A stretch of DNA of 32,775 nucleotides, taken from Sedimentisphaerales bacterium (GTDB taxonomy: Bacteria > Planctomycetota > Phycisphaerae > Sedimentisphaerales > Anaerobacaceae). The stretch is from positions 1 to 32,775 of the forward strand of contig JAFGRL010000078.1 of assembly GCA_016935195.1 (NCBI GenBank), written 5' to 3'. This document shows positions 17,785 through 26,759 of this stretch, in pieces (positions within the stretch are counted from its first letter, which is position 1; every line of letters starts with the position of its first letter). The notes under the pieces are model-generated. The model ran no database searches. It was given only the letters and a program-made list of their open reading frames with translations, and had not been told where the DNA came from. The translations under genes were made by a program, and so were the position numbers.

Positions 17785-19339
17785 ATGGAATTTGACCTTG
17801 ATATTTTCAAAGATAATCAATTGCAGGCAGATTATGTGGACTGGCTCGTAGATGAGCGCTCTCCGGATGTTTGTCAGCACTTTTCGAAGCTGTGGGATTA
17901 CTACAACAATCCAACATATGACAGCAGCGGTACGGCCATGTCCAACAGTAAGTTTAGCGAATCAGGGCAGTGTTATTTTCAGGCACAGGAGTATGGGCTG
18001 CCTGTGCGTATAACAGGAATGGTACGTCAGCCAAATGGTGGCGTATTTAGTGGAAAAAACGTTGGGGATATTCAGCGTAAAGAAGTTGTAATTGAGAATG
18101 ATATTGCCTGGCGAATCAATGCGGCAGTGGATTTTCTTTTTGGTAAGCCGATAAGTTTTGTCTGCAAGTCACCTGACAGTCAAAAAAGTGCAGAGATAGA
18201 ATCCATACTGAGGGTACTATTCTCTGCTAACGGTGGTATTGGTTTTTTCCAGGATATGGCGGTGCTCGGAAGTGTCTATGGTTTTGTCGATTGTATCGTC
18301 AGGCCTGGCGAGAAAATCACCCAGCACATAAGCTCCTTCCAAACTCCTCCTTTTTCAGCGGCGCTACAATTGGCACAAGCAATCGACTTAGAACTGATAG
18401 AGGCACCGAGAGCACTGCCTGTTCTGGATGAAAATGATTACAGAAAGATTCGATATTACGTTCAGCACTTCTACCAAAAGAAAAATGAGGTAGAGAGCAA
18501 GGGTTCTTTTCTTACGAGATTGTTTTCTGTGGCACCACGGGCTATTGGTGCAGGAGCCGGCAGAAATGCCGACAAAAGGCGGGCGGTTGCGGTTACTGAA
18601 ATTATTTCACCGGAAGCCTGGCAGAGATACGAGAATAAACAGCTTGTTGCTGAGGGGGAACTGGCCTGGGATTTGCTGCCAGTGGTACATATACAGAACA
18701 TTGCTCAGCCTTACTACTATGAGGGTGCAAGTGATGTTGAATCGCTTATACCTCTGCAGGATGAACTTAACACGAGATTGAGTGACAGGGCGAGCAGGAT
18801 AACGTTTCAGTCCTTTAAGATGTATTTAGGTAAAGGTATTGAAGGTTTTGAGGACAGGCCTGTTTCGCCGGGTCGGATGTGGCATACCGATAATCCGGAT
18901 GCGAGCATAGAAGAATTTGGTGGTGACTCAGCAACGCCGAGTGAAGATTTGCATATTGCTGAGATTAGGGAAGCGATAGACAAAACCAGCGGTGTTACGC
19001 CGATAGTTGCGGGGGTTTTGAAGAACAAGTTAGGGCACCTGACGAGCGCTGTGGCACTTAGACTGACGCTTATGGGTATGCTATTCCAAGACCGAACGTA
19101 AGAGGTTCACTTATGGTGAAGGATTAAAAAGGATATGCAAAATGGTTTTAGAGATTCTCGATAATGCGGGGATTTACAGAACTGATATAGAGGATAGAGA
19201 AATTGACATTATTTTTCCGAGCCCGCTGCCTGAGAATACGATGGAAAAGCTTAAAGAGGCCCAGATAAAGAAGGATCTGGGTGTTCCGACCGGGCAGGTG
19301 CTCAGAGAGTTAGGGTACGAGATTGTGCAGGAGAGCTGA
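17785..19339 (+). pseudogene. Phage portal protein (SPP1 gp6-like), frameshifted
   Basis: Combined length is about 517 residues, close to SPP1 gp6-type portals, which form the dodecameric DNA channel at one capsid vertex. The first frame runs from the ATG at 17785 (GAGG about 8 nt upstream) through NDIAWRINAAVDFLFGKPISF and IPLQDELNTRLSDRASRITFQ to TSAVALRLTLMGML. It then hits a premature TAA ending at 19101. The next frame, open from 19082, continues the same protein with YSKTERKRFTYGEGLKRICK and the conserved end PSPLPENTMEKLKEAQIKKDLGVPTGQVLRELGYE to 19339. The switch is at 19081-19087, where one extra base (CTATTCCAAG instead of CTATCCAAG) explains everything. The C-terminal piece could be made separately only if it had its own start (ATG 19142), which has no good Shine-Dalgarno. 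Confidence 0.85.
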
Positions 19340-19376
19340 AAGCTTCAGCGGTATAAAAGGATAAGGTGGTTGTTTT

Positions 19377-19907
19377 ATGAATCATATCAAGACAGATGAG
19401 GAATTCAGGTCAGAAGAGGCAACGGAGCAGTTAAGAGATGATGGTCTGAAACTTGTTCCGGTGGCCGAGTCAATCCGCTATCGAAAGCGGGCACAGAGTG
19501 CTGAGCGGAAAGCTGAAACATTAGCAGAGGAATTAGCTCAGGCGAAATCAGAGGCGGCAGAAGCAGCAGAGAAACTTGGCGAGATTGAACTTGAGCAGAG
19601 ACTGATGCGGAAATTAGCTGCTGTGGGGGCTGTGGATTTAGAGGCAGCTTTGTTAGTTACCAAAGCCAGGATTGAAAGTGACAAAAAGGCGGATTTGGAC
19701 GGCGTGATTGATAATCTCAGGAAGGAAAAGGGTCATTTGTTCGGCGGCAGCGGAAAGGATGTGGCAACGACACGTAAAACCGCGGTGGTAAAGGATGGTA
19801 TGCACAGCGGCAGGACAGTTCTTGAGGGAGCAGCGAAGAAAGCTGCGACAACGGGCAGCCGGGCAGATTTGCAAGAGTACCTGAGGTTACGAAGGAACTT
19901 TGCTTAA
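19377..19907 (+). CDS. Probable phage scaffolding/minor structural protein
   Basis: A 176-residue, highly charged, mostly helical protein between portal and major capsid genes, the usual position of a capsid-assembly scaffold. Residues about 33-80 form a strong coiled coil (SIRYRKRAQSAERKAETLA, then Glu/Ala/Lys heptads) and the C-terminal quarter is Gly/Thr/Lys-rich and basic, as in scaffolds that touch the capsid protein. There are no catalytic motifs. Start ATG at 19377 with AAGGTGG about 7 nt upstream. The assignment rests on gene order and coiled coil, not on a recognised motif. Confidence 0.65.
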   Translation: MNHIKTDEEFRSEEATEQLRDDGLKLVPVAESIRYRKRAQSAERKAETLAEELAQAKSEAAEAAEKLGEIELEQRLMRKLAAVGAVDLEAALLVTKARIESDKKADLDGVIDNLRKEKGHLFGGSGKDVATTRKTAVVKDGMHSGRTVLEGAAKKAATTGSRADLQEYLRLRRNFA

Positions 19908-19964
19908 ATAGCAGCAAGATAAAGTTTAGTAAGAATAATTTTATGAATAACAGGAGATAGTTAT

Positions 19965-21119
19965 ATGGCTTTTACAGGAAAAGCGACTTACTCGGCAGGA
20001 GTTACACTGCCGGAGTTAGCTGAAGATGTATCGGATTTGATTGGGATAGTCTCGCCTTATGAGACGCCTTTGCTGGATGCTTTGGGCGATCCAATGAGGG
20101 AGGCAATGAGCAGTCACCACGAGTGGCTTGAGGATGACCTTTTGCCCAACAAGGATGCTATCGACGACAGCACCTACACGGATCCTGCAGCAGACACTGA
20201 TTTTGTGGTTGATAACAACAGCAGGTTCCGTGTGGGTGACCAGATTCAGGTCGAAGGCTCAGAGGAATTGATGTTAGTGACCGGCATTGACACAAATACC
20301 CTGACAGTGGTTCGGGGTTATGCGGGCACAACGCCTGAGAATTTGGCTGACAATAAGGTCATTAACATCCTTGGAAATGCGGCACTTGAAGGGGCCGACA
20401 AAGCCACAGCTCGGTTTACCAATCGCAATCGAGGCGGCAACTACACGCAGATTTTCAGTGCTGCAGTTGAGGTTAGCGGTACCGATATGGCTGCAAGCCA
20501 GTTAGGTCTGGCTGACGAGATGGATTTTCAAAAGCAGGAACGACTGCGGGAACTCATTCGTGATTTGGAGAATACCGTTATTAACGGAGGTCAGCCTGCG
20601 AGCAATCCACAGGGCAGTAGTTCGGTAAGAAGGTCGATGAATGGCATCATCCAGAGTCTGTCAACGAATGTGATTCATGACGACGATACCGGCCATCCTT
20701 CGGATGACAGTCTTGACGAAGCGTCGATTAATTACATTCTCAGAAAGATCTGGGAAAGCAGCAACGGCAATGTGGACCTGATTGTTGTTAATGGTTTCCA
20801 AAAGCGGAAGATAAACTCTTTTATATCCAGCAGTCGCAGTTACGCGCCTGGCGATACAACCTTTACGGATATGATTGGCGTTTATGAGAGTGATTTTGGG
20901 ATTTGCAGGATTGTTACTTCGCGGTGGATGCCGCAGGACGCTGTGCTTCTTTTGGACTCATCGCGGATTAATGTGCTGCCATTGGCGGGACGCAGTTTTC
21001 ATTTCAAGCCTTTGGCCAGCGGTGGTGATTACGAATGCGGCGAGCTGATAGGTGAGTACACTTTAGAACTTAAGAACGAGGCTGCTCACGGTTTGATTCG
21101 TGATTTGAGCACGAGCTAA
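19965..21119 (+). CDS. Phage major capsid protein, SU10/DUF5309 type
   Basis: A 384-residue protein of the SU10 major-capsid group (DUF5309), whose HK97-like fold builds the icosahedral head. Features recalled for the family and seen here: an N-terminal DLIGIVSPYETPLLDAL segment (27-43), HEWLEDDLLP, an inserted beta domain (FRVGDQIQVEGSEELMLVTGI) that is an SH3/Ig-like insertion, YTQIFSAAVEVSGT, the long helix LRELIRDLENTVINGG, and the C-terminal strand pair ESDFGICRIVTSRWMP and LIGEYTLELKNEAAHGLI. It appears intact, the best preserved gene of the remnant. An AGGAGAT Shine-Dalgarno precedes the ATG. A stable hairpin follows at 21159-21193. Confidence 0.85.
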   Translation: MAFTGKATYSAGVTLPELAEDVSDLIGIVSPYETPLLDALGDPMREAMSSHHEWLEDDLLPNKDAIDDSTYTDPAADTDFVVDNNSRFRVGDQIQVEGSEELMLVTGIDTNTLTVVRGYAGTTPENLADNKVINILGNAALEGADKATARFTNRNRGGNYTQIFSAAVEVSGTDMAASQLGLADEMDFQKQERLRELIRDLENTVINGGQPASNPQGSSSVRRSMNGIIQSLSTNVIHDDDTGHPSDDSLDEASINYILRKIWESSNGNVDLIVVNGFQKRKINSFISSSRSYAPGDTTFTDMIGVYESDFGICRIVTSRWMPQDAVLLLDSSRINVLPLAGRSFHFKPLASGGDYECGELIGEYTLELKNEAAHGLIRDLSTS

Positions 21120-21158
21120 ATAAAAGACGGGTGCGGGATTGACTGATAGAGTCGTTAA

Positions 21159-21193
21159 AGGTGCCCTGAGAAACTAAAATTCTCCGGGCACCT
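21159..21193 (+). promoter_or_regulatory. Stable RNA hairpin between capsid gene and next virion gene
   Basis: AGGTGCCC pairs perfectly with GGGCACCT, and after one mismatch GAGAA pairs with TTCTC around a 7-nt loop. There is no T-tract, so it is not a classical rho-independent terminator. An outer GATTGAC/GTCAATC pairing (about 21138 and 21200) could extend it. It may stabilise or partly attenuate the abundant capsid transcript. Confidence 0.6.
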
Positions 21194-21226
21194 GAGCCCG
21201 TCAATCAATCAAAAGGAAACTATAAG

Positions 21227-22336
21227 ATGGCAAGTTTCTCAAACGATACAGACATTTTGAAATACGAGCCGATACTTTTCGGAGAATTGCACCTACCAAA
21301 CCAGGTTTTAGCCAAAGGCACTGGCGGAACACTTAGCGGGACAACATTCACTGCATCAGGTGCTGATTTTGTGAGTGTATCTGTAGCTGCGGGTGGAGCT
21401 ATATATCTGCATTCAGCTGACGGCTCGTTAGATGGAGGCTATGAGATTGTCTCGGTTGATTCGGCGACAGAACTTACGGTCTCGGTAGTCAGGGCGGATA
21501 GCGATAATGACGCTGTGTCGCCGCCTTCGGCAAGTAGTGTGAGCTATCGCGTCAGTAGTTTTACACCACAGGCTGAGGAGATTGTTTTTCAATTGACGGA
21601 ATATTTCGGGATAAAGCCCGGCCACGCTGCGAGCGATTACGATATTGATGATATATTAGATGTAAATGTATTAAAAAGAGCGTCTGTATTCGGTGTTATC
21701 TCAAGTGTATATACAATGCTGGCGAGTCAAGCAGATGACGAAAATTTCTGGAAGAAGAGCCTGCATTATCAAAGGCTTTTTGAAAAGGCCCGCGAGAGGT
21801 GCCGGCTAGCTGATGACAAAGAGAACATTTATATCTATCTGGATTCGGCGGGCAGCCTTGTGACCAATGAATACAGCAGCTTTCCAGATATGGTGACGAC
21901 GCCGCATATCCGGCTGGCAGTAGTAACTACATCGGATGGTGACATAGATTTGATAACAGATGCCCGTATAGGTCATAATTTTGTGATGCCATACGAGTCT
22001 GGCGGTGTTAAAAAGACTGTGGAGGCACACACAAGTGATGACACACTGACAGTTGCGGAGTCAGGCAGTATCCACACAAATCTTGGGGCGGGCGGCACAG
22101 TAACGCTGACCCTGCCTGCTTCGGCTTCTGCAGGGACTGTGTTTACCTTTGCTGTTCAAGCGGCTTACGGGTTACGTGTTGACCCGGGTTCGGCGACAAT
22201 CAGAGATGACAGTGGCCAGACCGCTGATAAATACAAAGTGGCAGATGCTATTGGTGAGTGTCTGGCAGTTGCGGCTGATTCAAACGGTGACTGGGTAACG
22301 ATAGCGAAGAATGGAACCTGGACTGAGGAAGCGTAA
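21227..22336 (+). CDS. Phage virion protein, head-tail connector-like with beta-rich C-terminus
   Basis: A 369-residue protein directly after the capsid gene. Residues 1-100 are beta-rich (GTGGTLSGTTFTASGADFVSV). About 105-215 is helical and contains the FWKKSLHYQRLFEKARERCR segment typical of small head-tail joining or stopper proteins. About 265-369 is a Thr/Ala/Gly-rich beta domain (VTLTLPASASAGTVFTFAVQAAYGLRV...) like those on phage decoration or fibre proteins. An AAGGAAA element precedes the ATG. I do not recognise the exact family; 'virion protein' rests mainly on gene order. Stop and next start are 3 nt apart, so translation is probably coupled. Confidence 0.55.
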   Translation: MASFSNDTDILKYEPILFGELHLPNQVLAKGTGGTLSGTTFTASGADFVSVSVAAGGAIYLHSADGSLDGGYEIVSVDSATELTVSVVRADSDNDAVSPPSASSVSYRVSSFTPQAEEIVFQLTEYFGIKPGHAASDYDIDDILDVNVLKRASVFGVISSVYTMLASQADDENFWKKSLHYQRLFEKARERCRLADDKENIYIYLDSAGSLVTNEYSSFPDMVTTPHIRLAVVTTSDGDIDLITDARIGHNFVMPYESGGVKKTVEAHTSDDTLTVAESGSIHTNLGAGGTVTLTLPASASAGTVFTFAVQAAYGLRVDPGSATIRDDSGQTADKYKVADAIGECLAVAADSNGDWVTIAKNGTWTEEA

Positions 22337-22339
22337 ATT

Positions 22340-22918
22340 ATGTTTGTTCCCATTAAACATATAATCTCACGTGGTCTGCCAAAGACCGGTCAGACTACAA
22401 GTTATATCACCACTGATGATGGTGATACCGAAGCAGGTTGGTGGCAGAAACTAAGTGCTGCCCAGAATCGGAGTCGATTCGTATTACTGACGATTAGTGG
22501 AGATGATGTGGTCATTGACCGAGCTACCGGCTTGATGTGGGCTGCTGACGGCAGCCAAGCGGGCGGCAACAACGGGAATATGATTAAGTGGTATGACGGA
22601 GCCGGTTCTGCTTTGTCGGATTATCCTGCACTTAACTATGCCTATAATCTGACTTTTGCCGGATATTCGGACTGGAGGCTGCCAAACATTCTGGAGATGA
22701 TATCGATTGTCAATTATCAAATAGATGCACCTATGAAATACAGCGAATTCAGCAACCTTGGAGAAGAGCCTGTGGATTATGACTACTGGACTTCAACGAC
22801 TCGGCCGGCATTAGGCGGCAGTAATGCTTATTACGTATCTTTTTACAATAGCACGGTAAACAATGCTGTCAAAACATACATAAAATTTATCTTATGTGTA
22901 AGGGGCGGAACGAGATGA
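22340..22918 (+). CDS. Phage DUF1566 (Lcl C-terminal, C-type-lectin-fold) protein, possible receptor-binding protein
   Basis: A 192-residue protein. The C-terminal two-thirds has the DUF1566 pattern: VVIDRATGLMW (57-67), AGYSDWRLPNILEM (107-120), YWTST (149-153), then NAYYVSFYNSTVN and a final FILCVRGG (183-190). This fold is a formylglycine-enzyme/C-type-lectin type often used for binding surfaces, and DUF1566 proteins are known targets of diversity-generating retroelements, whose variable region would fall in the last 45 residues. No reverse transcriptase or template repeat was found in the window. The first 55 residues resemble a phage fibre N-terminus and probably attach it to the virion. 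The gene overlaps the next by four bases (ATGA). Confidence 0.75.
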   Translation: MFVPIKHIISRGLPKTGQTTSYITTDDGDTEAGWWQKLSAAQNRSRFVLLTISGDDVVIDRATGLMWAADGSQAGGNNGNMIKWYDGAGSALSDYPALNYAYNLTFAGYSDWRLPNILEMISIVNYQIDAPMKYSEFSNLGEEPVDYDYWTSTTRPALGGSNAYYVSFYNSTVNNAVKTYIKFILCVRGGTR

Positions 22919-23100
22919 TAACTGAGTTCTATAAAGGCAAAATAATAGTTACTCACCCGCATGGTTTGAAGTGCATTTGTGATGAGTCAGATATGGAAAA
23001 GGAAAGAACCCATTTGCAGCAACGAATTGCCGAGCTAAACGACCAAATTGTCAGGCTGGATATCGATATTGCACAGATGAAGGCGAGTGAAGAAGGATAA
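22915..23100 (+). CDS. Small coiled-coil phage protein
   Basis: A 61-residue protein starting at an ATG that overlaps the previous stop (ATGA), indicating coupled translation; an in-frame ATG 21 nt earlier is less likely. Residues about 33-55 form an amphipathic helix with heptad character (ERTHLQQRIAELNDQIVRLD). The N-terminal ITEFYKGKIIVTHPHGLK may be a small beta hairpin. No family recognised. It may assist the neighbouring lectin-like protein, by position only. Confidence 0.55.
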   Translation: MITEFYKGKIIVTHPHGLKCICDESDMEKERTHLQQRIAELNDQIVRLDIDIAQMKASEEG

Positions 23101-23106
23101 AAAAAA

Positions 23107-23601
23107 ATGGCTAATGAAATACAATTTGCTTACAAAAAGGGTTTAACTGTTTATGCCCGTATCTTCAAACTTGATACAGCATCTGAGACCGGCTATGTCT
23201 GGGATACATCTGCAACTGACTTTGTTGACTGAAATGATGCGGATATTGCGAACTACGATATAGCTCTCGATGATACTGTGGGCAGTCCAACCGAAGATGA
23301 CCATACAGGTTTGTACTTTGGTGATGTACCTGACGATGCGGACTTTACTGCCGGCAGGTACGCAGTGTTGCTCTACGAACAAGCGGGAGGATCGCCGGAT
23401 GTAGATGATGAGCTTTTAGCGAGCTATGTATTAATATGGACCGGCAAGGGGGAAATTACAGCCGATAAGGTTCTTGCCAATAAAGCTGTTCAAAACAAGG
23501 TTACCAGTGCGATTGACTATTACGATGATGACGGACAAACGGTCGTTCTTACGCACACGCCTACTGATGCTGAATCAACTCTTACGAGGATGCCGAGCTG
23601 A
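23107..23601 (+). pseudogene. Phage tail-associated protein interrupted by an internal TGA
   Basis: One continuous frame of 164 codons starting at the ATG at 23107 (MANEIQFAYKKGLTVYARIF), broken only by a TGA at 23230-23232 and ending at 23601. The context ATDFVD-(TGA)-NDADIANYDIAL fits a Trp codon TGG mutated by one base. The downstream part contains DHTGLYFGDVPDDADFTAGRYAVLLYEQAG, a beta-sandwich pattern common in phage tail and baseplate accessory proteins. The stop overlaps the ATG of the next gene (TGATG), so translation of 23601-24290 probably depended on it. No enzymatic motif. A GTG at 23278 could restart translation, but no Shine-Dalgarno is evident. Confidence 0.7.
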
Positions 23602-24290
23602 TGGAGACAAGTTGGTTTAAGGAATCGTTGTTTTGTGGGATGACAGCCAATGCGTTCAAGTTAGGGACGGTGTTAACTTTAGGCTGGTTCTGGACTCGCC
23701 TAAGCGGCTGTTCAATACTGTATCGCGGCGGAAGTATGGGGACGGTGGATTTTGCGAATATACTTACCGCAGGCGGAGCAGATGCCGGCCAAATTTCTGT
23801 TCCTGATTATCTTGAGCATAAAAATGATACGGATTATTTTTATGTTGTTCGCAGGGCTAATAATTGCGGCAATCAAGAGCATACGTTATCAGCGGCGGTC
23901 AAGGTTTCAATAGATTCAGATGGCGATTTGGCTCAGGCTGAGCCAAACAATATTTTCGAGGCACGAGCTGAGCAGGCAGCGGGCGATAAGATAAGGCTCG
24001 TCTGGTTCTACTGTCCGATTGAGCAGAAATCCAGGCCGGCGTGTTTCAAGTTGTACTGGGATGGCCGAAGCGGCCAGATTGATTTTGAAACGCCATTAGT
24101 TTCGATTGATTATGCTGGGCGAAAGTTTTACAGCTACACAACTGATGAGCTTCAGGCTGGGACGTATCTATTCTGCATACGAGCCGAAGATGCTGCGGGT
24201 GCCGACGACAAGTCCTGGGCACAGTTAAAGATTCAACTTGCAGCAGATAGCCCTGAAGCGATTGATATTTTAAGTACAGAAGTTATCTAA
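23601..24290 (+). CDS. Phage tail protein of unknown function with Ig/fibronectin-like domains
   Basis: A 229-residue protein overlapping the previous stop (TGATG). An early hydrophobic stretch (residues 8-30) is followed by beta-rich sequence. Residues 60-110 (DYLEHKNDTDYFYVVRRANNCGN) and 125-215 (GDKIRLVWFYCPIEQKS...GTYLFCIRAEDAAG) resemble fibronectin type III-like folds found in tail tip and fibre proteins. It sits immediately before the large tail gene at 24311. No specific family recognised; Cys-rich for a phage structural protein. It appears intact. Confidence 0.5.
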   Translation: METSWFKESLFCGMTANAFKLGTVLTLGWFWTRLSGCSILYRGGSMGTVDFANILTAGGADAGQISVPDYLEHKNDTDYFYVVRRANNCGNQEHTLSAAVKVSIDSDGDLAQAEPNNIFEARAEQAAGDKIRLVWFYCPIEQKSRPACFKLYWDGRSGQIDFETPLVSIDYAGRKFYSYTTDELQAGTYLFCIRAEDAAGADDKSWAQLKIQLAADSPEAIDILSTEVI

Positions 24291-24310
24291 CAGAGACAAG
24301 AGCATTTGTT

Positions 24311-26068
24311 ATGTCTAACAGAGTTGATTTTTTCCAAGCAGACAGGACCCAATTGGCATATCCGGCGGCGACAGTATCAATCCTGCTTGATGGGATGCTC
24401 TGTCCGCCTCTTGAGCTAAAGGAGATTGTTCGGGCCGGCTGGCCTGAGTTTAGCTGGGCGAGATTTGTTTATAACACCGCAGCGTATCCTGACGGCCAGG
24501 TTGTTGCTGCTGAGGAGATTGAGAAAGAAGTTGGCATAGGCAAGCCAATCTCGGTGCATCAATATTACAACGGAACTGCACCTGGTGTGTCGGCTTTTAG
24601 TCTTGCAATCTTTGCGGGACAAATAGAGGGTATTGACCGCAAGTATGGAGCCAACGGTGAAAGTGTCGAAGTGATTGCAAAGGATTTCAGTTCGAGCCTA
24701 AAGCGCATTGTTGTTTATGGTCAGCGGGTTGGTAACTCTGTCGGCTCAGGCTTATTCTTAGCCGGTGTCGATACAATTTTCAATGAAGAAGGCCAAGGCA
24801 ACGCTGCGGCTGAGCCGGTTCAGTATAACGGCGATACCTACACGGTTTTTTCTGCTGAGCCTACAGGGGGCAGGCTTTGGAAATGCGCCGAAGTAATCAA
24901 TTATCTTTTGTGTGAACACCTGCCGGCAGGTCAACTGCAGGTTCCTGATATTGAGCAGCTTGGTGTATTTACCGAAGACCTAACGCTGCGGGACTTTGAT
25001 GTTATGGGTTTGAATCTTTTGGAGTCTTTGCAGCAGTGCTGTGAAAGAGCGAGCCTGCGATTCAAATTTGTCCCGAGGCTTGCATCAACAGGTCCCTCAC
25101 AGGCGATTGTTTTCTATAAGGATGATACAGGCAGGGCGATTGAATTGAACCGGCAGCGAGCAGGTGAGCAGGTCAGCATCTCAAGGACAAACGTTGCTGC
25201 TGTGCAGGGCAGTAAAAGTTTCCAGCCGGTTACACACAAATATATCGGCCAGGGTGATTTCAGGGTTTATGAAGCAACTTTTGAACTGATAAAGGCGTGG
25301 GACAGCAGTCTTGAGGACACTGATTATGACAAGTTCTCGCCTTCGACGAATTCCAGTTTCTATCAGGTCAAAGATGTATATCGCAAGTGGTGTCTGAATG
25401 AGGCAGGCGATTATACAGGCTCGCCATTTAATCAGGGCGATGCGTTTGACTTTTCGAAGGTTTTTGAGAGCAGCAACTTTGCTCAACGCCGCAGACGTTT
25501 TTTGCCGGCCTTGTCTGCTGATAAGCAGGGCAAATCATTAGGATATTTCCTTGAGGTTTCATTCGATGATGGGGCGAACTGGTGGCAGTATCTTTATGCC
25601 TTTAATAATCTGCTTGAAGAATGCGGGATTTGGCTCAGCAGTGACAGGCCTGATGTTGATAGCTGGGTTGCAGCTCTCAAGGGTGTACTTAAATTCAGAA
25701 TAACAGCATCAGTAGTCAGTGATGAAAGGCTAAGTTGTGCAGTTGCTGACGGGCCTGTTGATTCGGCGGCACCGGTGGTCGAACATATCATAACGCTGCC
25801 CCGGCAATTTAAATACCGCAATGTTTCAGGACAGAGTGTCTTCGCAAATTCCTCGGATGATTCAATCGGTACGCCTGATGAGATAGACGATACCGAAGCA
25901 TTGTATGAATTTATTCGCAAAAGAGCAGGCCTTAGATCTAACGTGATTGAGAGCTTTGATGTTAAGACTGCTTATTTAGCATTCGACTGTCAGCTCGGCG
26001 ATACGGTAACAAGTGACGTCGATGTCGATGTTCGGCAGGCAGTTCGCTCTGGCACCGACTTTGGGTAA
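24311..26068 (+). CDS. Large phage tail protein, C-terminus replaced by a junction
   Basis: A 585-codon frame starting at an ATG a short distance after the preceding stop. The protein is long and beta-rich with no recognised catalytic motif. Repeated use of segments such as FSLAIFAGQIEGIDRKYG and ESLQQCCERASLRFKFVPR is reminiscent of tail hub or baseplate proteins near the tail tip. The normal sequence seems to run to about LGDTVTSDVD (26020). It then enters the DNA of a primase gene in a different frame and stops soon after, with a short RQAVRSGTDFG tail that is probably not original. The true C-terminus was likely lost. Called CDS because most of the protein is readable, but function is doubtful. 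Confidence 0.6.
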   Translation: MSNRVDFFQADRTQLAYPAATVSILLDGMLCPPLELKEIVRAGWPEFSWARFVYNTAAYPDGQVVAAEEIEKEVGIGKPISVHQYYNGTAPGVSAFSLAIFAGQIEGIDRKYGANGESVEVIAKDFSSSLKRIVVYGQRVGNSVGSGLFLAGVDTIFNEEGQGNAAAEPVQYNGDTYTVFSAEPTGGRLWKCAEVINYLLCEHLPAGQLQVPDIEQLGVFTEDLTLRDFDVMGLNLLESLQQCCERASLRFKFVPRLASTGPSQAIVFYKDDTGRAIELNRQRAGEQVSISRTNVAAVQGSKSFQPVTHKYIGQGDFRVYEATFELIKAWDSSLEDTDYDKFSPSTNSSFYQVKDVYRKWCLNEAGDYTGSPFNQGDAFDFSKVFESSNFAQRRRRFLPALSADKQGKSLGYFLEVSFDDGANWWQYLYAFNNLLEECGIWLSSDRPDVDSWVAALKGVLKFRITASVVSDERLSCAVADGPVDSAAPVVEHIITLPRQFKYRNVSGQSVFANSSDDSIGTPDEIDDTEALYEFIRKRAGLRSNVIESFDVKTAYLAFDCQLGDTVTSDVDVDVRQAVRSGTDFG

Positions 26069-26759
26069 GGTTCTCAATTCAACCAGCGAGAGCAGCCATT
26101 GTATTGATGAGCTGGCTGAGACTTATCTGAAGAGTTACACCTCGGCCGACAGAATGACGTTCCAGCGGAAGTACAAAGAGCCTATCCACACCCACCCCAC
26201 GGCCAAGGTTATGATAAGTACCAATCAACTGCCTCAGTTTACAGATAAAAGCATCGGGATATGGCGGCGAATGCTGTTTGTGCCCTTTGAAAAAAAATAT
26301 CCTGAAGACAAACAGAACCACAATCTCATCGACCAGTTGAGTATGGAGCTGCCGGGGATTTTCAACTGGGCCTTTGAGGGTCTGAAAAAACTCCGACAGG
26401 CAGGTAATTTCACCAGGCCGACAAAGTGCAGACAAGCTGTTGAGCAATACCGAATGGATGTCAACCCGGCACGGGCATTTCTGCAGCAAAATTACGTTGC
26501 GTCTCTGCAGTATGAAGGCCTGCCCTGCCAGGAGGTTTACCGAAGCTATACCCACTTCTGCGAGAGAAACGGCTTTAGACCAATGAACAACACCAACTTC
26601 GGAAAAGAGGTAAAAAGAGTCCTGCCTGCTGTCAAAAAAGAACAGAAAAGATTCGGCAGAGGCAGAACGACCTTCTATTTAGGCTTAGCAGTGAAAGAGG
26701 ATTCAGAGGTGGCAGCAGAAACTGTCTATACTGACTATACTGACTATACTAAATTTTAA
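26013..26759 (+). pseudogene. Phage/plasmid primase-helicase (P4 family), C-terminal fragment
   Basis: About 240 readable residues from the C-terminal part of a P4/D5-type primase-helicase, an SF3 protein that unwinds and primes phage or plasmid origins. Recognisable pieces are FALAPTLGKVLN, DRMTFQRKYKEPIHTHPTAKVMISTNQLP with the SF3 sensor-type Asn, DKSIGIWRRMLFVPFEKKY, and LPGIFNWAFEGLKKL. A winged-helix-like end follows (CQEVYRSYTHFCERNGFRP). Primase, Walker A and Walker B parts are missing. The 5' end overlaps the tail gene by 56 nt in another frame, showing the two were joined by a deletion or rearrangement. Codons at the extreme 3' end are a tandem repeat (TDYTDYT). No genuine start; non-functional. 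Confidence 0.85.
26727..26750 (+). repeat. Tandem 9-bp repeat TATACTGAC at the end of the primase fragment
   Basis: Two perfect copies (26727-26735, 26736-26744) and a partial third (from 26745). It encodes repeated Asp-Tyr-Thr at the C-terminus. Iteron-like repeats near a primase gene can mark a replication origin, but two copies are too few to claim one. Confidence 0.6.

Noticed and set aside
21159-21193. Hairpin as a rho-independent terminator
   Set aside because: No T-tract follows the stem on the plus strand and downstream genes continue in the same operon.
23230-23232. UGA recoded as Trp or Sec in the prophage
   Set aside because: Genes in the same block (for example 22340-22918 and this gene itself) end at TGA, and no SECIS-like hairpin was seen right after the codon. 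A nonsense mutation is simpler.
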